Of a stretch of 64,000 bases of DNA, positions 59,753 through 64,000 are shown one piece after another. The notes under the pieces are model-generated. The model saw nothing but the letters and a program-made list of their open reading frames with translations, was not told where the DNA came from and made no database searches. This DNA is from Heliocidaris tuberculata (taxonomy: Eukaryota; Echinodermata; Echinoidea; Camarodonta; Echinometridae). The stretch lies in NCBI GenBank assembly GCA_025618425.1, contig CM046849.1, positions 34,560,462 to 34,624,461 on the forward strand, read 5' to 3'. The position numbers and the translations under genes are program-made. Every line of letters starts with the position of its first letter. The first letter of the stretch is position 1.

Positions 59753-59758
59753 TGGGGT

Positions 59759-59857
59759 TCACAGGAGGAACCCATCAGAACTCATGAAGACACGTCCACG
59801 CCCCCGCCCACGGCCAGGGGACTTCTTGGCAGCGTTCTTCGAAGTGTTCTTCTGCAT
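59759..59857 (-). CDS. Small basic GRGRGRGR protein, 32 codons
   Basis: The frame starts MQKNTSKNAAKKSPGRG and contains GRGRGRGR at residues 15-22, then VFMSSDGFLL and stop. It is strongly basic (Lys-rich N-terminus, Arg-Gly core) and resembles AT-hook or RGG-type tails in composition only. A consensus TATA box (CCTATAAAAAGG) lies about 65 bp upstream at the spacing of a Pol II promoter. It may be a first exon, a truncated gene carried by the element, or chance in a CG-rich segment. Function unknown. Confidence 0.35.
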   Translation of the reverse strand: MQKNTSKNAAKKSPGRGRGRGRVFMSSDGFLL

Positions 59858-59879
59858 GGCGGTGGTGTTGATACGGTGA
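59784..59879 (+). CDS. Small overlapping ORF, 31 codons, RPRPRPRP then hydrophobic
   Basis: The frame reads MKTRPRPRPRPGDF and then a hydrophobic stretch ending VVLIR, antisense to the GRGRGRGR ORF. The mirrored Arg repeats follow from the same CCACGCCCCCGCCCACGG bases. It has its own TATATAAAAA upstream. At most one of the two frames is likely to be real. Confidence 0.2.
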   Translation: MKTRPRPRPRPGDFLAAFFEVFFCMAVVLIR

Positions 59880-59917
59880 TGGATAGTGCGGTTATGATTT
59901 GAATAGTCGAGCGGCAG

Positions 59918-59929
59918 CCTTTTTATAGG
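59918..59929 (-). promoter_or_regulatory. TATA box, CCTATAAAAAGG on minus strand
   Basis: A textbook TATA sequence, with a predicted start near 59893 and an ATG at 59857, giving a leader of about 35 bases. It is unlike the ACGTAT-word sequence around it. Confidence 0.5.
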
Positions 59930-60619
59930 CTACGACACGTGATCGTCAGCGATACGCTGCCGCGCGCTATGCGTAAGTTAGGCTATCGTTGGGCATAAGT
60001 TGTGTACGCCGGCAATACGCTAAGCATTCGTTGGAATACGTTACTTATAAGTTAACGAAGCGTTCTATATAAGTTACTAATACGTTATATATACGTCCAA
60101 CTCGTTATGAATACGCTAAGTATACGCCCAGAGTTGAAAAAAAAAAATCAAAGTTCAGCGTATGCCGACGTTTTAGAGAAATTTTGATACGTCGGGCATA
60201 CGCTGGCTAAAACGCCAAGGTGTGTGTTGGAACTACATGTATATACATGTACATGTATTGGTTTCACTACGTGTTACTACAGTTTTGATTTAGAAGATTC
60301 ACAGCGTATGGAATTGGACTCTGCTTATATCTATTTGTTCGAGTCCGAATAGAAATAAATTTGTGTTTAGTTCTTGTAGCATATTCATGGGTGGGTGGAA
60401 GGGGTAGGCAGTGGTGAAACCTCGAGGCAGGATCACATAGGGACTTTGCGAAAGAGGTGCACAGTCGATCTCGCCTTTCACCAAGTGTTTGGAGTTTGTA
60501 TCTCAGCAGGGCATCATCGTAGATACAGAGGTGCACGAATACCAAGATACATGTACGTAGTAAATGTATTTTGTTGTTCCCTCAAAAACAGATACAGGAA
60601 CAATTTAAAGTGACGTCTA

Positions 60620-61628
60620 CAGTGCGTCCCAGAAAAAAGTTAACAGTTGGAAAATTTTTATACCCAAATAAATATTTCAAACTATTCTAAGGTAATTTTC
60701 ATACCTGTGGATAGCTTAGGGTCTCTTCTATCAAATGACACCAAAATATCAACCAATATTCTACGCTTGAGTGTGAGCAAGAGCCAATTTTGTGAAAGGG
60801 TGCAAAATCCAGACTTGACAAGAATTGTTATTGGCTCTGGATGGTATCAGCCAAGCTGAGTCATGAAAAGGCTTAGAAATTTCCATATTCTGGTCAATAA
60901 AAGGCAATTTATGAAATAACAGACTTTGTTCTATGTATGTCTTTACACATCCCATCAACATTCTATGCCTGAGTAAGCAATTAACTACTTTGTTGAGTGT
61001 TTCAGAATGTTACTTTTGGTGAGTCTTTTAATTTCACCTGGCTTGCTCACTCAACCATAAAGTTTTGATGGGATATGTCAGGACATACAGTGAACAAAGT
61101 CTGTTCTTTCATAAATTATCTTTTAATGATCAGAATGTAACATTTTTAAGCCTTTTCATGACTCTCAACTTTGCTGATACCAGCCAGAACATAAAAAAAC
61201 ATTTGTCAAGTATGGATTTTGCACCCTTTCACAAAAATTGGCTTTTGCTCACTCAAGCGTAAAATAATGTGAGATATTTTGGTGTCATATGATAGAAGAG
61301 ACCCAAAGCTTTCCACAGGTATGAACATTTCCTGAAAATATTTTGAAATATTTAAATGGGGAGACTTTTTCAACTGTCAATTTTAAACGGTTCTTAACTT
61401 TGTTCATATAAGCCAGAACAAATACCAATTCTTGTCAAGTCTGAATTTTGCACCCTTTCACAAAAGTGGTTTTTGATCACTCAAGCTTAATAACAAGTCA
61501 GGTTTTTTGTGTTATTGCATAGGAGAGACCCTACGCTATCAACAGGATTGAAAACTTTTGGAAAATATTCTGAAATATTGATTTGGGGAGACTTTTTCCA
61601 ACTGTTAACTTTTTTTGGGGACGCACTG
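60620..61628. mobile_element. Mariner-type MITE with TA duplication, 1009 bp
   Basis: Left TIR CAGTGCGTCCCAGAAAAAAG continues into TTAACAGTTGGAAAA. The right TIR, TTCCAACTGTTAACTTTTTT then GGGGACGCACTG, is its inverse with small differences. TA is on both sides (60618-60619 and 61629-61630). Inside, TTTGCACCCTTTCACAAAA and its inverse recur with TTGGCTTTTGCTCACTCAAG at about 60770-60830, 61205-61260 and 61435-61490. No transposase ORF. Confidence 0.92.
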
Positions 61629-61850
61629 TATAAAAAGAAACATTAATGTTCAATCATGGCAAACCCCTGTTGATTAATTTACGCTCGCTACTAGATTGGA
61701 TCAAGGTCTTCATTAAATTGTAGTGCCAAAATTATTGTTCTATGGTCACGTTTTCCCCCCCTTTCATTCACTGATACAGGGGTAATACGACAGAGGTGAA
61801 CAACTTTGAAATTTCGAATGCATGCAGTGACAACTCAACCGTATAAAGGA

Positions 61851-61956
61851 ATGAAAATGTTAGAGCAATTATCAGATCACCGATTACTTCTTACATTTTT
61901 CATCATCAGCACGAACGTGCTCGTCACCCCTATAATGGCTCAATTTAGAACACCAC
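61851..61956 (+). CDS. SRCR gene exon 1, signal peptide
   Basis: Ends CACCAC before GTAAGTCG, leaving one base of an arginine codon. About 29 residues fit a signal peptide with a likely cleavage after MA. Confidence 0.75.
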
Positions 61957-61999
61957 GTAAGTCGTTTGTTTTAGCTGAATGCCCATATCTCATCTTTGT

Positions 62000-62031
<32 letters not shown>

Positions 62032-63236
62032 TTTTGTTTTGTTTTGTTTTTCTTTCTTTCTTTTTTTTTTTGGGGGGGGGGGAGGGTGGGTTAAAAAAGA
62101 CAAATCAAGGCACGTTGCTCATGAGAGTTTGCTCTGAAGAGAGTTTGGTAAATCATTATGATTATCATGATAATGATGATTATTATGATTATTGTGATTA
62201 TTATCATTATTGTCTTAATATCATTATTTCAACAAGAACTCATTCAAGAAAGGCTAAATTTTGTGGAATATTTTATTGGGTTGTTTTCAATATATATGTA
62301 TTAGATTGTTATATTTAATATTGAATAGCAATATTAACGACAGATGTACGAGGCGTAACAGTTATATGGAAAGACCTAGACACTGAAGATATCCATGACA
62401 TTGGGATTCTTTCGATCGAATGAAAGCGATCTCTACCAATTACTCTCTTAATACCCTGCAAACTTTCAAAACCAGACTTAAGTCCCACTTTATGCTGAAT
62501 GTATCTCTGATTACTTTCCCCGTCAAAAGTTCAACTTTTATTACATTGACATGATACAATTGATTTCCTTTTGTGTTTTTTTTTTTTTCATTTAACTGAA
62601 ATTATTTTGTACGCGTCTTAAGCTTAAAGACGAATATGTGCGCTCGCTTCATAAATAATGTCAATATCATTATCAAAATAATCATCTCTTTGATATGATA
62701 ACTGTTCGTTAATGACAGGGGCAGCAAGGTTCAACACGAATCAAATATGGAAGGGAACACCTGAAGTGAGGTTCAACAACAATGACTGGTTCCCTCTATG
62801 CGCAGACTCTAGATGGAATATAGAAGTAGCAAGAGCAGTATGTTACCATCGAGGTTAGTATACTATTATGAAATTAAAGATGAATCAGGCTGTGTCGAAT
62901 GGAGTACATTCCGGAGATATATTTACTAAATTTTCTAAATTTATGTTATATGACATATATGCCATTATGAATTCTGGTTCATTGCTTTCCTCCTGATGCA
63001 GATAATATGCAGAAATATTTCATAATGGTTCCGCAAAATTCACTCTTTCTCACCCATTCACACTTTCTGGTTAGTGTACTTATTCAACACCCCCCCCCCC
63101 TTATCATCCCAGCATCATTTTTCATTTTATTCTTTTTTATTAAATACTACCCTCCATATTCAATAAAAAAACAAAACAACAACAATAATGAAAAACGTAC
63201 ATAATGATAACAGTAATAATAGAAGTAATAATAATA

Positions 63237-63276
<40 letters not shown>

Positions 63277-63674
63277 TAACATTAATAACAATAATATTTT
63301 AATGATAATACCAACAAAAAATAATGATAATGATAATTATGATGATGATGATGATGATGATGATGATAATAATAATAATAATAATAATAATAGTAATACC
63401 AATACCAAAAATAATAATTTTCGATATCCTTACAACTTCACTTGTTCATCCTCTAGTCCATACACAAACAACGTTGCCTTACCTTTTAAAAATTTCACCT
63501 AAATTTTGTGTTGTAACACAGGTTTTAGCGGAGTTATGTTGATGGACACAACTACGTTAAATAACCCCGTCAGACATGCATCATGCGTTCCCGATTACTC
63601 TTCGACCCCTCCACTCTACTGCGAAGAGGTATCCACCACCTCATGCTCACGAGTTCCCAGGATTTCATGTTTAT
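61851..63674 (+). CDS. Secreted SRCR-domain protein, first three exons (gene continues past window)
   Basis: Three exons join with matching phases. Exon 1 (61851-61956) encodes MKMLEQLSDHRLLLTFFI and a hydrophobic run ending near PIMAQF, a signal peptide; the protein is predicted secreted or membrane-bound. Exons 2 and 3 encode one scavenger receptor cysteine-rich domain: EVRFNNNDWFPLCADSRWN (the WGTVCDD position, degenerate), VARAVCYHRG (the VVCRQLG motif), FSGVMLM, and ISCL at the end. The domain has six cysteines and is split between two exons, as group A SRCR domains usually are. Such proteins act in ligand binding and immunity in echinoderms and vertebrates; the ligand here is unknown. 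An in-frame ATG at 61818 is an alternative start; 61851 is chosen because the signal peptide then begins normally. Confidence 0.85.
62440..62505 (+). pseudogene. Possible LINE tail fragment in SRCR intron 1
   Basis: One frame reads NTLQTFKTRLKSHFML. This resembles the (S/N)xLxxFKxxLKTHLF sequence near the C-terminus of L2/CR1-type LINE ORF2. Very short. Confidence 0.3.
62719..62853 (+). CDS. SRCR gene exon 2, first half of the domain
   Basis: Preceded by AATGACAG and followed by GTTAGTA. It enters in phase 1 and leaves one base of a glycine codon. Encodes RFNTNQIWKG through AVCYHRG with cysteines 1 and 2. Confidence 0.85.
63181..63415. repeat. (AAT)n/(ATG)n microsatellite in SRCR intron 2
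   Basis: Three blocks of AAT and GAT trinucleotides. Poly-Asn and poly-Met frames are artefacts. Confidence 0.95.
63522..63674 (+). CDS. SRCR gene exon 3, second half of the domain
   Basis: Preceded by TTGTAACACAG and followed by GTAAGTTG. It enters completing the glycine codon, leaves in phase 1, and carries cysteines 3-6 (HASC, LYC, TSC, ISC). The usual LDxVxCxGxE core is replaced by divergent sequence. Confidence 0.82.
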
Positions 63675-63698
63675 GTAAGTTGCAAAACATCTGATGTG

Positions 63699-64000
63699 TC
63701 GCGGTTATAGAGATAGGTAACCAGAAAATAAGATTGGTTATCACATTCTTCATACAATAATTCACCGTATGTGGCAGATTCAGTGGCGTAGCTAGGATTT
63801 TTTTTACAAGGGGGGGGGGGGGCAAATTCTGCTTGAAGGGAGACCCGTATTTTTTTCTTCTCGCCAGCCCTCCAAAACTCGCTTAGTCTGGAGAGGGGGG
63901 GGGGGGGGGGGGCGACAATTTTTTTTTCGCCAGCCCTCAAAAAATCGCTCAGCCCCCCTGCCTCCCCCCCTCAGCTACGCGGTTATAGAGATAGGTAACC
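63699..64000. mobile_element. CAGTGGCGTAGCTAGG element between 22-bp direct repeats
   Basis: GCGGTTATAGAGATAGGTAA followed by CC occurs at 63699-63720 and again at the very end of the window (63979-64000). Between them is an element starting CAGTGGCGTAGCTAGG (63782) with G-runs. Near its other end is CTCAGCTACGC, the inverse of GCGTAGCTGAG. The right flank is cut by the window end. Confidence 0.6.

Larger units (their letters stand above)
59238..60224. mobile_element. TIR element built of ACGTAT-like words, 987 bp
   Basis: The left end CACACCTTGGCGTTTTAGCC (59238), continuing into AGCGTATGCCCGACGTAT, is an exact inverse of the right end (to 60224) for about 38 bp. TGT precedes the left end and follows the right end, a possible short duplication. 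Both halves are arrays of CGTATG, ACGTAT, CGTAAGTTA and their inverses. The centre differs: CG-rich, with TATA boxes and two overlapping small ORFs. No transposase. Confidence 0.85.

Overview
This window is animal genomic DNA that is poor in genes and dominated by repeats. The support is GT-AG introns, two intron-split metazoan protein families (a GH3-domain protein and a secreted scavenger-receptor SRCR protein), non-LTR retrotransposon ORFs, mariner, hAT-like, Harbinger-like and TTAA-flanked DNA transposons, many (GA)n, (TA)n, (AAT)n and (GAA)n microsatellites, and very many poly-G/poly-C runs inside transposon copies. SRCR genes and this repeat vocabulary suggest a marine deuterostome, most likely an echinoderm of sea-urchin type. 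The species is an inference. One assembly gap of 500 N lies at 31397-31896.

Layout. 1-1385 is a broken member of a multicopy metazoan gene family with PIN/XPG-like motifs, followed by a 165-bp satellite (about 1500-2800). 2844-7130 holds pieces of a minus-strand LINE (endonuclease fragment and ORF1). Two GH3-gene exons lie at 8271-9066. From 9.1 to 18 kb there are repeat blocks, a CAGTGTTGTAGT-ended element, a LINE RT tail and a mariner relic. 18.37-24.22 kb and 28.18-30.44 kb are two copies of one segmental duplication. Copy 2 preserves an empty site for a nested transposon in copy 1. A second, larger copy of the nested hAT element sits at 24.4-26.7 kb with further elements inside it. After the gap come tandem duplications (32.1-33.7 kb) and a 1.8-kb direct repeat (34.5-38.55 kb) carrying tRNA-like sequences and paired hairpins. 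40.4-51.44 kb is an 11-kb nested transposon containing two long fold-back structures, a second terminal-inverted-repeat (TIR) pair, and an exon-like stretch split by a hAT MITE with a perfect 8-bp duplication. 52-59 kb is mostly anonymous DNA with a three-copy MITE family. 59.24-60.22 kb is a TIR element made of short ACGTAT-like words, with a TATA-driven, overlapping pair of very small ORFs at its centre. 60.62-61.63 kb is a mariner-type MITE. 61.85-63.67 kb holds three phase-compatible exons of an SRCR gene that runs off the window.

Only the GH3 and SRCR exons look like ordinary host genes, and both are partial. The rest reads as a record of transposon nesting, local duplication and hairpin formation. 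The most distinctive items are: the four TIR families that share a CACACC-like end motif followed by arrays of one short family-specific word; the compact bidirectional mini-gene inside the 59-60 kb element; the locally templated filler in the 18.6-kb element; and the two long fold-backs that could make dsRNA. All calls come from reading the sequence; no database search was possible.
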